A stretch of 64,000 nt of DNA, from contig NZ_JAAQRO010000040.1 in assembly GCF_012070565.1 (NCBI RefSeq), positions 102,460-166,459 of the forward strand. Direction: 5' to 3'. Positions within the stretch are counted from its first letter, which is position 1; the number at the start of each line of letters is the position of its first letter. The stretch is from Anaerosporobacter faecicola (GTDB taxonomy: Bacteria > Bacillota > Clostridia > Lachnospirales > Lachnospiraceae). A program made the translations under genes and the position numbers. The notes under the pieces were generated by a model. That model worked only from the letters and a program-made list of their open reading frames with translations, searched no databases and was not told the origin of the DNA. Shown piece after piece: positions 1 to 8,589 of the stretch.

Positions 1-1761
1 AGTATTCCAACGCATTATCTAGATGCGCTCCTTACCTATGTTCCATGGAATACAGTAATCACGATCTTTATCTTTTTTTGCTGTAGATTGTATCATAGTT
101 TATGGAAGTACGCGAGTATTGATGAAGTTACGAATATTCTGATTGCTTGTATTATAGCGGCATTTGTACAATATATAGGTTTACATATCCTGCATTTACA
201 TGTACCAAGAAGTTATTATCCATTGAGTATGGTCTTTCTTATGGGAGGAATGATCGGAACACGATTTGTATATCGTTTTATGCGTATTCTGTCAAACCGT
301 TATCATGGTGCAAAGAAGAGTCGAATTATGATCATTGGTGCTGGAGAATCAGCAAACGTTATCATTCGTGAGATTGCAACAAGTGCATTCGTTGATGGAA
401 CAGTAATCTGTGCCATTGATGATAATCGTTCGAAAGTTGGAAGGTACATTCAAGGGGTTAAGATTGTTGGAACAAGAAAGAAGATTGTTGAGGCTGCGAA
501 GAAGTATGACATCACAGATATCATCATTGCGATGCCAACAGCGCCAAGGAAAGAGATTCGTGCGCTTTTAGAAATCTGTAAGGAAACGAATTGCGTATTG
601 AAGATTTTACCTGGGTTGTATCAATTGATCAATGAAGAAGTAAGTGTTAGCCGTTTGCGTACGGTTGAGATTGAAGACCTATTAGGAAGAGAACCTGTAC
701 ACATCGATGCAAGAGAGGTTTCGGATTTCCTTCGAGGAAAGGTGGTTATGGTTACTGGTGGTGGTGGTTCTATCGGAAGTGAATTATGTAGACAGATTGC
801 CTCCTTTCATCCAGCGAAACTAATCATTATTGACATCTATGAGAACAATGCATATTTTGTACAACAGGAATTAAAGAATAAATATCCACAATTAGATTTG
901 GTTGTTTTGATTGCATCGGTTCGTAATACGAACCGAATGAAACAAATCTTCGATACGTATCGTCCGGAATTTGTATATCATGCAGCAGCACATAAGCATG
1001 TCCCTCTTATGGAGGAAAGTCCGAATGAAGCGATTAAGAATAATGTTGGTGGTACCTTAAAGATTGTGAAGGCTGCTGATCAGTTCGGAGTAAAACGTTT
1101 TATCTTCATCAGTACAGATAAAGCAGTAAACCCAACGAATATTATGGGTGCTTCCAAGAGAATCTGCGAAATGATTATTCAAGCGTATAACCGAAGATCC
1201 AAGACAGAATTCGTTGCCGTGCGTTTTGGAAATGTATTAGGAAGCAATGGTAGCGTTATCCCATTATTCAAACAACAGATCATGAACGGTGGACCAGTTA
1301 CGGTAACCCATCCAGATATTATTCGTTTCTTTATGACGATTCCAGAAGCAGTTTCTTTGGTATTACAAGCGGGAGTATATGCACGCGGTGGTGAGATCTT
1401 CGTATTAGATATGGGAGAACCGGTTAAGATTGACGAACTTGCCAGAAATCTGATTCGTTTGTCTGGTTTTATTCCAGACAAGGATATTCGTATTGTCTAC
1501 ACGGGATTACGTCCTGGAGAGAAACTATATGAAGAACTACTTATGAAGGAAGAAGGTTTGAAAGAAACTAGCAATAATCGAATCTTCGTAGGCGAACCAA
1601 TTGCTCTAGATGATGAACAATTCCTAGAAGCGGTAGAGCATTTAGATGGGATAGCTAAGCAGGAGTGTTTGGATATACGAGGAGAAGTGAAGAAGTTAGT
1701 ACCAACGTATGAATACCAAGGGGCAGTAGATGAATTGAAGCGGAATAAGGTAGTGTCGTGA
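1..1761 (+). CDS. Nucleoside-diphosphate-sugar epimerase/dehydratase, CapD/FlaA1 type (5' partial)
   Basis: The reading frame is open to the left window edge, so the N terminus is missing; the TTG at 88 is only an internal codon. The visible protein starts inside hydrophobic membrane segments. A first Rossmann-like domain (I-I-G-A-G-E) follows, then a polysaccharide-biosynthesis dehydratase domain with the nucleotide-binding motif VTGGGGSIGSE and the catalytic-region motif STDKAVNPTNIMGASKR. This is the architecture of membrane-bound UDP-GlcNAc 4,6-dehydratases (CapD, PglF, FlaA1), which make modified sugars for capsule, glycans or glycoproteins. The convergent galU/rhamnose operon next door supports an envelope-polysaccharide role. 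The exact substrate cannot be read from sequence. Confidence 0.92.
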   Translation, partial: SIPTHYLDALLTYVPWNTVITIFIFFCCRLYHSLWKYASIDEVTNILIACIIAAFVQYIGLHILHLHVPRSYYPLSMVFLMGGMIGTRFVYRFMRILSNRYHGAKKSRIMIIGAGESANVIIREIATSAFVDGTVICAIDDNRSKVGRYIQGVKIVGTRKKIVEAAKKYDITDIIIAMPTAPRKEIRALLEICKETNCVLKILPGLYQLINEEVSVSRLRTVEIEDLLGREPVHIDAREVSDFLRGKVVMVTGGGGSIGSELCRQIASFHPAKLIIIDIYENNAYFVQQELKNKYPQLDLVVLIASVRNTNRMKQIFDTYRPEFVYHAAAHKHVPLMEESPNEAIKNNVGGTLKIVKAADQFGVKRFIFISTDKAVNPTNIMGASKRICEMIIQAYNRRSKTEFVAVRFGNVLGSNGSVIPLFKQQIMNGGPVTVTHPDIIRFFMTIPEAVSLVLQAGVYARGGEIFVLDMGEPVKIDELARNLIRLSGFIPDKDIRIVYTGLRPGEKLYEELLMKEEGLKETSNNRIFVGEPIALDDEQFLEAVEHLDGIAKQECLDIRGEVKKLVPTYEYQGAVDELKRNKVVS

Positions 1762-1950
1762 TACTGATCTGTTAATAGTTATAATGGTAAGACATGGACT
1801 TGGAAATATACATTAAGTTATCATTAGTATATGGAGGAATCATCGTTTGATGGAAAAGAAAGTAAGGATATCTCGGCTGAATTCTACGATATAATAGAAA
1901 GAATAAAAAAGTAAGAATTATTATGTAAGGAAAAGAAAATTGAAAGAATC

Positions 1951-1982
1951 AAAAAACACGCTTGTCATCGAGCGTGTTTTTT
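1951..1982. terminator. Bidirectional intrinsic terminator
   Basis: The arms AAAAAACACGCT and AGCGTGTTTTTT form a 12-bp stem around an 8-nt loop, with T runs on both strands. It lies between the convergent dehydratase gene and galU and can serve both. The rest of 1762-2022 contains no supported gene. Confidence 0.85.
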
Positions 1983-2022
1983 GATTATAGAAGAAAAGAC
2001 TGTCTTCTCTATACCAGTTTCA

Positions 2023-2910
2023 TTATAATTTTCCGGCCAATTCTTTAATGTAGGCAGTAACTTGATCCTTTAATGAATCTCGTTCCAAAGCAAAATCAAT
2101 GGTTGCTTTGATAAAGCCGAATTTATCGCCAACATCATAACGAATTCCCTCAAAATCATATGCATAAACGGCTTGCAAATCAAGTAGTCGTTTGATGGCA
2201 TCGGTTAATTGAATCTCTCCACCAGCACCAGGTTTTTGCGTCGATAAGAACGTAAAAATCTGAGGGGTAAGAATATAACGACCAAGAACAGCTAAATTAC
2301 TTGGTGCATCTTTGATTGCTGGTTTTTCTACCATATCGGTAAGTTTTACACGTCGTCCAACCGGTTTGTGGCTCTTTGATGGAGCAACGATACCGTATTT
2401 GCTTACTTGATCCTGAGCAACGGTCTGAACACCAACAATGGAAGCACCAGTTTCCTGATAGGCTTCAATTAATTGTTCCAAGGCAGGTTTTCCGCCATGA
2501 TTGACAACAACATCATCCCCTAGAAGAACGGCAAATGGTTCATCTCCAATAAAGGATTTGGCACATAATACGGCATGTCCTAGACCACGAGGTTCTTTCT
2601 GTCTTACATAATAGATATTAGCTAAACTAGAGATATCATTCATCATCTTTAATTCAGCAGTTTTTCCTGCTTTAGAGAGATGTTCCTCTAATTCATAAGA
2701 ACGGTCAAAATGATTCTCCATACAATGCTTATAAGAATTGGTGATAACTAAGATTTCCTCAATTCCACTTTGTACAGCTTCTTCTACAATATACTGAATT
2801 GTAGGAGTATCGACAAGAGGTAACATTTCCTTTGGAACTGCTTTTGTTGCTGGTAGGAATCGTGTACCTAAACCAGCAGCGGGTATAACCGCTTTTTTAA
2901 TTTTGGGCAT
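2023..2910 (-). CDS. galU: UTP-glucose-1-phosphate uridylyltransferase
   Basis: The enzyme makes UDP-glucose from UTP and glucose-1-phosphate, the donor for glycolipids, wall polysaccharides and downstream UDP-sugars. At 295 residues it has normal family length. The N-terminal nucleotidyltransferase signature AAGLGTRFLPATKAVPKEM (residues about 11-29) contains the G-x-G-T-R loop and the conserved lysine. VEKPA and the GGEIQLTDAI segment towards the C terminus are GalU-typical. It is the last gene of the minus-strand rfbA-rfbB-rfbD-rfbC-galU cluster. A 266-bp spacer containing a structured repeat separates it from rfbC, so it may also have its own transcript. Confidence 0.95.
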   Translation of the reverse strand: MPKIKKAVIPAAGLGTRFLPATKAVPKEMLPLVDTPTIQYIVEEAVQSGIEEILVITNSYKHCMENHFDRSYELEEHLSKAGKTAELKMMNDISSLANIYYVRQKEPRGLGHAVLCAKSFIGDEPFAVLLGDDVVVNHGGKPALEQLIEAYQETGASIVGVQTVAQDQVSKYGIVAPSKSHKPVGRRVKLTDMVEKPAIKDAPSNLAVLGRYILTPQIFTFLSTQKPGAGGEIQLTDAIKRLLDLQAVYAYDFEGIRYDVGDKFGFIKATIDFALERDSLKDQVTAYIKELAGKL

Positions 2911-2959
2911 CTCAATTTCTCCTTTTGTGTTTCATGAATAATTACATTTAAAATATTCC

Positions 2960-3140
2960 GGGTCCAATGACCTTTTGACCCTTGCACATGAACAAATTGT
3001 TCCGTTGCATTGCAACTCCCACAATTCTAAACATTCGTAATCCGCGCAAAAGCGCTACTTGCTCATGTTTTAGCGGGTCAAGACATCATATTTACTTATA
3101 TGCAAGCATATAAGTGATATGATCTTTTGCCCCTTGCATC
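2960..3140. repeat. Structured intergenic repeat, copy 1 (rfbC-galU spacer)
   Basis: About 2997-3140 aligns with 3825-3966 in the same orientation. Shared blocks are TTGTTCC-TTGC-TTGCA, CACAATTCTA, CGGGTCAA-AC-TCATATT and CCCTTGCATC. Its distal part (3075-3137) is an imperfect palindrome from GGGTCAAGACATCATATTTA to a matching right arm ending GCCCCTTGC. A related half-arm, TGACCTTTTGACCC, occurs at about 2968-2981. It lies between the rfbC stop and the galU start. Confidence 0.6.
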
Positions 3141-3176
3141 TTAGTATATTATAATATGCTTTTCCAGCATTTACAA

Positions 3177-3773
3177 CTAATCTTGTATTCCGGTCCAAGT
3201 TTGATCTTTATCACTTAGATTAAGAGGGGTTCCGTCGTCAAGTTGATATCCAGCTGCAGAGGAAGAACCTTGATAGGTTCCTGTTACATGAGGCCATGCT
3301 ATATTAATGGAAGGATCATTCCAAGCAAGTCCACCTTCATCACCAGGACGGTAGAAGTCAGTGCATTTGTAGCAGAATTCAGCGATTTCACTTAGTACAA
3401 GGAACCCATGAGCGAATCCTTCTGGAATGTAGAATTGCTTCTTGTTTTCTTCCGTAAGTTCGACACCAAACCATTTCCCATAGGTTTTGCTGCCTTTTCG
3501 AAGATCAACAGCCACATCAAACACAGATCCTTTAATAACCCTTACTAGTTTCCCTTGCGGATATTCTTTTTGAAAATGTAATCCACGAAGAACTCCTTTC
3601 GTAGAACAAGATTGGTTATCTTGTACGAAAGAGAGCGTTAACCCTGCCTCCTCCATATCCTTCTGGTTGTAGGTTTCCATAAAGTAGCCTCGTTCGTCAC
3701 CATGTACCGTAGGTTCAATGATACATAGACCTTCAATGCCACCTGCATTTTTTTCAACTTTTATTTGTCCCAT
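3177..3773 (-). CDS. rfbC: dTDP-4-dehydrorhamnose 3,5-epimerase
   Basis: This is the third enzyme of dTDP-L-rhamnose synthesis, epimerising C3 and C5 of dTDP-4-keto-6-deoxyglucose. The protein is a single cupin domain. Family motifs include the HGDERGYFMETY segment, FVQDNQS, VLRGLHFQ with the catalytic-region histidine, the VDLRKGS segment and the IPEGFAHGF motif. I start at 3773 (MGQIKVEKN, 198 residues) because an AAAGG box sits about 7 nt upstream; the longer in-frame extension to 3812 has no such site. The order rfbA-rfbB-rfbD-rfbC on one strand makes a complete four-enzyme pathway. Confidence 0.95.
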   Translation of the reverse strand: MGQIKVEKNAGGIEGLCIIEPTVHGDERGYFMETYNQKDMEEAGLTLSFVQDNQSCSTKGVLRGLHFQKEYPQGKLVRVIKGSVFDVAVDLRKGSKTYGKWFGVELTEENKKQFYIPEGFAHGFLVLSEIAEFCYKCTDFYRPGDEGGLAWNDPSINIAWPHVTGTYQGSSSAAGYQLDDGTPLNLSDKDQTWTGIQD

Positions 3774-3824
3774 AATATTGCCTTTCTTACATTTGGTTAT
3801 AATCATAATCATTCATATTCATAG

Positions 3825-3966
3825 TTGTTCCATTGCTTTGCACGCTCACAATTCTATAGCATTGACAATACGTGCAATTGCGCAGATTTCTTTTTTATCG
3901 GGTCAACACGTCATATTCACTTTCTTTGGAGATCAACGTGAATGAACTTATGGCCCTTGCATCATC
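3825..3966. repeat. Structured intergenic repeat, copy 2 (rfbD-rfbC spacer)
   Basis: This segment is related to the repeat at 2997-3140, with the same order of blocks and the same end in GCCCTTGCATC. It begins directly next to the rfbD stop codon. The 3900-3960 part is a degenerate palindrome (GGGTCAACACGTCATATTCA ... AACTTATGGCCC). The two copies flank rfbC, so each downstream gene of the operon is preceded by one. Confidence 0.6.
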
Positions 3967-4851
3967 TTATAAAATATCTTTTAAATACCTTTGTAATGCA
4001 TCTTGCCAAGGCGGAAGAAGAGTGAAGCCTTCTTTTGTTAACTTACTCTTATCTAAACGACTATTGAATGGTCGTAATGCAGTCGACTGTCCATACTCTT
4101 GTGTTGTAACAGGTAAAATCTGCAAATGTTCTGGGGAATATTCGGTATGTCCAAGAGTGGCAGCTTGTCTGAAGATCTCTACGCTAAAATCATACCAGCT
4201 GATGTATCCACCTTCATTGGTTGCATGGTAATAGCCGTATCGGTCAGTTTCAATCATATCAACTAAAAGCCTAGCTAGGTCAAAGGTATACGTTGGAGTG
4301 CCAATTTGATCAGAAACGACTTTTAGCTGTTCATGGTTTTGTCCAATCTTAAGCATTGTTTTAATAAAATTATTCCCATTCTTACCGAACACCCAGGCAA
4401 TGCGAACGATGAAATACTGTTCTAATTGTGAAGCAACGGCTTCCTCTCCAAGTAATTTGGTTTTTCCGTAGACATTAAGTGGAGAATAGTTTTTACAATC
4501 GGGATCCCATGGTGTGGCTCCTTGTCCATCAAATACATAATCGGTAGATAAGAATAACATTTTACAATGAAGTTGTTGACACATCTGAGCTATTTTTTTC
4601 GTTCCCTCTACATTTACGGAATAAACCAGATCCTGATTAGCAGGATCTTCAGCCGCATCGACAGCAGTCCAAGCAGCACAATGGATGACAGCCTCAGGTT
4701 TATGGGCATTCATACATTGTTCAATCATCAAAGGGTCGGTAAGATTCATCTCTTCCACATCCACACCGATCGCTTCATGACCACGTTTCGTCAATTCGTT
4801 CATTACATCATAGCCTAGTTGCCCTTTGATGCCTGTTACTAGTACTTTCAT
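3967..4851 (-). CDS. rfbD: dTDP-4-dehydrorhamnose reductase
   Basis: This NADPH-dependent reductase performs the last step to dTDP-L-rhamnose. It is an extended short-chain dehydrogenase with N-terminal TGIKGQLGYDV, a cofactor loop with G-x-x-G-x-x-G spacing. The family-typical LFLSTDYVFDGQG comes next, followed by a YGKTK active-site motif and IVRIAWVFGKNG. I choose the ATG at 4851 (294 residues). The in-frame ATG at 4863 is only 1 nt from the AAAGGAG box, whereas 4851 is about 13 nt away, slightly long but workable. It lies between rfbB and rfbC on the same strand. Confidence 0.95.
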   Translation of the reverse strand: MKVLVTGIKGQLGYDVMNELTKRGHEAIGVDVEEMNLTDPLMIEQCMNAHKPEAVIHCAAWTAVDAAEDPANQDLVYSVNVEGTKKIAQMCQQLHCKMLFLSTDYVFDGQGATPWDPDCKNYSPLNVYGKTKLLGEEAVASQLEQYFIVRIAWVFGKNGNNFIKTMLKIGQNHEQLKVVSDQIGTPTYTFDLARLLVDMIETDRYGYYHATNEGGYISWYDFSVEIFRQAATLGHTEYSPEHLQILPVTTQEYGQSTALRPFNSRLDKSKLTKEGFTLLPPWQDALQRYLKDIL

Positions 4852-4987
4852 AGTGATTTGCATACTCCTTTCAAGTGATGATACGTTCTATTGTTATGAA
4901 GAAGTTATGGTATCTGTTTACAGATAGATGCAAAACTTCTATATGGTTTTAATACATTGGTCCTGTATAGGTACATCTTCGCACATC

Positions 4988-6019
4988 TTATTTAACTACA
5001 GTACGATTCCCATACATTTTTTCATAATATTGTTGGTATTCACCAGATAGGATGGTTTCCCACCATTCTTTATTCTCCAGATACCATTTGATGGTTTTCT
5101 TAATTCCATCTGCAAATTTGGTTTCTGGAAGCCAGCCAAGTTCTGTATGAATCTTCGTTGGATCGATTGCATAGCGCATATCATGTCCTTTTCTGTCGGA
5201 TACATAGGTAATTAGGCTTTCTGGTTTGCCCAGCTCCTTGCAAATGATCTTAACGATATCAATATTAGTCATTTCATTATGTCCGCCTATGTTATAGACT
5301 TCTCCTACGCGCCCTTTATGAATGATCAGATCGATAGCTTTACAGTGGTCCTCTACATATAGCCAGTCACGAACATTTTCGCCAGTTCCATAGACTGGTA
5401 GTGGCTTGTCATTCAATGCATTGGCGATCATTAATGGAATTAATTTCTCAGGGAAATGATATGGGCCATAGTTATTTGAGCATCGGCTGATTGTTACAGG
5501 AAGTCCATAGGTACGGTGATATGCCAAAACAAGCAGATCAGCAGCTGCCTTTGATGAACTGTAAGGACTGCTGGTATGGATTGGTGTTTCTTCCGTGAAG
5601 AAGAGATCTGGTCGGTCCAGTGGAAGATCTCCATAAACTTCGTCTGTGGAAACCTGGTGATAACGTGTGATTCCGTATTTCCTACAAGCATCCATCAGGA
5701 TGGCAGTACCTTTGATATTCGTATCGAGGAATACTTCAGGATTATCAATGGAACGGTCTACATGACTTTCTGCAGCAAAGTTAACAAGCATATCCGGTTT
5801 GTCTTCCTCAAATAATTGATTAACAGCAGCGCGATCTGTAATGTCTGCTTTTACAAAACGGAAATTTGGATTATCCATAACGGATTCTAGTGTGGATAGA
5901 TTCCCTGCATAGGTCAAACTGTCAAGGCAAATGATCCGATAGGTTGGATACTTATTTAGCATATGAAAAATAAAATTACTTCCGATAAATCCGGCACCGC
6001 CGGTAACGATAATTGTCAT
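4988..6019 (-). CDS. rfbB: dTDP-glucose 4,6-dehydratase
   Basis: This NAD-dependent enzyme is the second step of dTDP-rhamnose synthesis. The N terminus carries the Rossmann motif VTGGAGFIGSNF. The middle has the catalytic region VSTDEVYGDLP with S/T-D-E, followed by YSSSKAAADLLV with the Y-x-x-x-K pair. The C-terminal half has the RCSNNYGPYHFPEKLIP and GTGENVRDWLYVEDH substrate-binding segments. The ATG at 6019 is chosen because it sits 9 nt from AAAAGGAG; the ATG at 6025 would be only 3 nt away. The protein is 343 residues, a normal length. It starts 19 bp after rfbA ends, consistent with co-transcription. Confidence 0.96.
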   Translation of the reverse strand: MTIIVTGGAGFIGSNFIFHMLNKYPTYRIICLDSLTYAGNLSTLESVMDNPNFRFVKADITDRAAVNQLFEEDKPDMLVNFAAESHVDRSIDNPEVFLDTNIKGTAILMDACRKYGITRYHQVSTDEVYGDLPLDRPDLFFTEETPIHTSSPYSSSKAAADLLVLAYHRTYGLPVTISRCSNNYGPYHFPEKLIPLMIANALNDKPLPVYGTGENVRDWLYVEDHCKAIDLIIHKGRVGEVYNIGGHNEMTNIDIVKIICKELGKPESLITYVSDRKGHDMRYAIDPTKIHTELGWLPETKFADGIKKTIKWYLENKEWWETILSGEYQQYYEKMYGNRTVVK

Positions 6020-6038
6020 AATCATGTTCTCCTTTTCT

Positions 6039-6935
6039 CTAATGTAAGGTGTCTAGATATTTCCCATCTAGGACATCTTTCAAATATTGACCGTATTGAT
6101 TCTTTTTCAGTACTTCATAAACTCGAAGAACGTCCTCTTTGGAAATCCAACCATTTAGATATGCGATTTCTTCTAAACAAGCAATTTTACGATGTTGGTG
6201 AGACTCAACTGTTTTGATGAAATTAGTGGCCTCTACAAGACTTTCATGGGTTCCTGTATCTAACCAGGTGAAGCCCTGACCTAATAACTCAACATTCAAA
6301 TGATTGTTTTCCAGATAGATACGATTTAGATCGGTGATTTCTAATTCTCCACGAGCACTTGGTTTTAGCGATTTGGCATATTCTACAACGCGGTTGTCGT
6401 AGAAATACAATCCTGTAACACAATAATTACTTTTTGGTTTTTCTGGTTTTTCTTCAATGGATATTGCTTTTTGATTGGAGTCAAATTCTACAATACCAAA
6501 TCGTTCTGGATCATCAACATAATAACCAAAGATCGTAGCACCTTTTCCATTTTCCGCATTCATGACAGCTGTTTGTAATCGCTTATTAAGTCCATGCCCT
6601 GTAAAGATATTGTCCCCAAGAACCATAGCAACAGGATCCGTGCCAATAAAAGATTCTCCGATGAGAAAAGCCTGGGCGAGACCATCTGGGCTAGGTTGTA
6701 CTTCATAAGAAAGTTTAACGCCAAACTGATGTCCATCGCCGAGTAATTCCTGAAAACGTGGGGTATCTTGTGGAGTAGAGATGATTAAGATGTCACGTAT
6801 TCCAGCATTCATAAGAACGGACATAGGGTAGTAGATCATTGGCTTATCATAGATGGGAAGCAACTGTTTTGATGTTACCATTGTTAATGGATAAAGCCTA
6901 GTACCAGAACCTCCTGCAAGTATTATACCTTTCAT
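6039..6935 (-). CDS. rfbA: Glucose-1-phosphate thymidylyltransferase
   Basis: The enzyme condenses dTTP and glucose-1-phosphate to dTDP-glucose and opens the rhamnose pathway. The N terminus has the nucleotidyltransferase signature [16 protein letters not shown], then [16 protein letters not shown]. The middle shows [12 protein letters not shown] and [10 protein letters not shown], and the C-terminal part the [11 protein letters not shown] motif. The ATG at 6935 follows a perfect AAAGGAGG box with 8-nt spacing, giving 298 residues; the upstream in-frame extension to 7001 is rejected. It is the first gene of the rhamnose operon, and a promoter with MerR-like geometry lies about 80 nt upstream. 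Confidence 0.96.
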   Translation of the reverse strand: MKGIILAGGSGTRLYPLTMVTSKQLLPIYDKPMIYYPMSVLMNAGIRDILIISTPQDTPRFQELLGDGHQFGVKLSYEVQPSPDGLAQAFLIGESFIGTDPVAMVLGDNIFTGHGLNKRLQTAVMNAENGKGATIFGYYVDDPERFGIVEFDSNQKAISIEEKPEKPKSNYCVTGLYFYDNRVVEYAKSLKPSARGELEITDLNRIYLENNHLNVELLGQGFTWLDTGTHESLVEATNFIKTVESHQHRKIACLEEIAYLNGWISKEDVLRVYEVLKKNQYGQYLKDVLDGKYLDTLH

Positions 6936-7016
6936 AAGACCATCCTCCTTTAATTTAATCAGGCTAATAACAATTCTCTTTGGTAGAAGAAATATTTTCA
7001 TTGATCAACTATCACT

Positions 7017-7047
7017 ATTATAAAAGATGACCTTACGTCACCTTCAA
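7017..7047 (-). promoter_or_regulatory. Promoter of the rfb operon with long spacer and dyad (MerR-type geometry)
   Basis: On the minus strand a TTGAAG -35 (7042-7047) and a perfect TATAAT -10 (7017-7022) are separated by 19 bp. A dyad fills the spacer and overlaps the -35: AAGGTGAC-GTAAG-GTCATCTT (7024-7044), with 8-bp arms and one mismatch. MerR-family activators typically bind such a dyad in a 19-20 bp spacer. The gene just upstream encodes a MerR-type protein. That this protein binds here is inference. Confidence 0.6.
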
Positions 7048-7123
7048 GCTTTTTTTCAAAAATTTCTAATTTTATTTTTCAATACATTCTTATTTTCCCA
7101 ATTTTTATCGTAGTTACTCAAAA

Positions 7124-8308
7124 CTACTCTTTTTGGCAGAGGAAGACTCCTGCATCTTTTGTTATGTGAAAACCTTTTGCTGTATGTTTCTTAACAAAAG
7201 TTCGAAATTCTTTATAATGATCCAATAGATATTGATTCTGGTTTCCATGACAGGAGAGAACATAGGCAATCAATGGTTCTGCATCGGGAATGGATAAAGA
7301 ATCTTCATAACTTATCCAATTAACCGAAGAGAAATAGGACGATAATAGGGAGGCTCCATTTTCACGACCAAACCGGTCATAAAGCTTCTCAGCTGAAAGG
7401 ACGATTCGTTCATCAAATGCCTGTACAAGCTGATTTATTTCTATCATATGCTGTTTCCCATACGTACTGCATAGAAACGTTCCATCTGGTTTCAAAACTC
7501 GTTTAACTTCTGTGCAAACGGCTGGAATGTCCTCACAGTAAAAGAGTAGGTGACCAGCAATAACCAGATCAAAACTTTCTTCTGGAAAAGGAATGTGATG
7601 GCAGTCAAAAGCTTGGAAAGTAAAACGGGGATCATCAGATCCAATGGCACGTCTGGTATCACGTAACATTCCTTCCGAGAGATCGGATAGGATGATATGG
7701 ATATCTTGTGGGAGTGCATCAATCGAATTTGTCCATAACGTTCCATCACCACAGCCGATTTCTAAGACCCTCATTCCGGAGCGAAGACTACATTGGCGAA
7801 AAATCCATGGAAACCAACCTTCTTGATTGGAGGAATACAAGGTATGAAGATTAATTCGGGCGGAGATGTTGGAAGCATTCTGGTATTGATTCTTTAAACT
7901 TTTCTCCATACTTGTTAGGTGAATTAGATGTAGCATCTTGCTCCAATCAAGTAGATGTTTATTTTGTAAGGCTTCCGTTGTATCCACAATGGCTTTTTCA
8001 ACTAATTGCATCTGTTCAATTCGGTCTCGAATTAATCGTAATTGCAGATTCATGGAATTCAGCATAAAGTGGTAATTGGTATCATCAATAGTCATTTCTT
8101 TTATATCTTCTAAGGAAAAACCGAGGTACTTTAATAGAAGGATCTGCTGTAAACGTGCAAAATCCTCATCTGTATAGAAACGTGCACCACTTTCATTTAC
8201 AAAAGTAGGCTTTAAAATTCCTTGTTTATCGTAATACCGTATGGTACGTAAGGTAACGTCAGCCATACGTGCAAATTCTCCTGAAGAATAATACCCTGTT
8301 TTTTTCAT
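7124..8308 (-). CDS. MerR-family regulator fused to a SAM-dependent methyltransferase
   Basis: Residues about 6-75 form a MerR winged-helix DNA-binding domain (FARMADVTLRTIRYYDKQG, then YTDEDFARLQQILLLKYLGF). A helical linker to about residue 130 is probably the dimerisation coiled coil. Residues about 170-285 are a class I methyltransferase with the SAM-binding motif VLEIGCGDG (181-189), a following acidic residue in ILSDLSEGM, and a post-motif HLLFYCED segment. The C-terminal 100 residues are not recognised. The 394-residue protein therefore couples a DNA-binding switch to a catalytic or SAM-sensing domain in place of the usual small ligand-binding domain. It lies upstream of, and co-directional with, the rhamnose operon. 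The methyl acceptor is unknown. Confidence 0.88.
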   Translation of the reverse strand: MKKTGYYSSGEFARMADVTLRTIRYYDKQGILKPTFVNESGARFYTDEDFARLQQILLLKYLGFSLEDIKEMTIDDTNYHFMLNSMNLQLRLIRDRIEQMQLVEKAIVDTTEALQNKHLLDWSKMLHLIHLTSMEKSLKNQYQNASNISARINLHTLYSSNQEGWFPWIFRQCSLRSGMRVLEIGCGDGTLWTNSIDALPQDIHIILSDLSEGMLRDTRRAIGSDDPRFTFQAFDCHHIPFPEESFDLVIAGHLLFYCEDIPAVCTEVKRVLKPDGTFLCSTYGKQHMIEINQLVQAFDERIVLSAEKLYDRFGRENGASLLSSYFSSVNWISYEDSLSIPDAEPLIAYVLSCHGNQNQYLLDHYKEFRTFVKKHTAKGFHITKDAGVFLCQKE

Positions 8309-8378
8309 ACTCTGTCCTTTCTTTTGCTAAGTGTTAGAACTGCATTTGTTCCCGCTCGTTTTCCTTCCGATTAGTTAC

Positions 8379-8408
8379 ATTATAACCACCCAAGAGGGTG
8401 GTGGAAAG
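8379..8408 (-). promoter_or_regulatory. Probable autoregulated promoter of the MerR-methyltransferase gene
   Basis: On the minus strand a perfect TATAAT -10 (8379-8384) is directly preceded by an 18-bp perfect dyad, ACCACCC-TCTT-GGGTGGT (8385-8402). The dyad occupies the whole spacer. The -35 is poor (CTTTCC), as expected for an activator-dependent promoter. The arrangement is that of MerR-regulated promoters. The dyad sequence differs from that in front of rfbA. Confidence 0.55.
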
Positions 8409-8589
8409 GTTATTTCTAAAACTTTTATTAATTATTCCAAATTGCCTTATCTTTGCCAAAGTATCCATTTATTATATGATGCAGTATTGGTTATGAGTTT
8501 ATTGTAACTGTCTAGAGTAGACTGTATGTTCATTCTGAATAGTTACGGTTAATTAAATCATGAAATATATGTAGGGAAAGAGGAATAAC

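Noticed and set aside
1831..1914. 27-codon ORF between the dehydratase gene and galU
   Set aside because: It has no ribosome site and no recognisable family; it is probably chance or a gene remnant.
2988..3000. GAACAAATTGTTC, resembling a LexA box
   Set aside because: The spacer between GAAC and GTTC is 5 nt, not 4, and it lies inside the repeat element with no promoter.
3872..4231. 119-residue plus-strand ORF across the rfbD 3' end
   Set aside because: It overlaps a clear gene on the other strand, lacks a ribosome site and has no family features.
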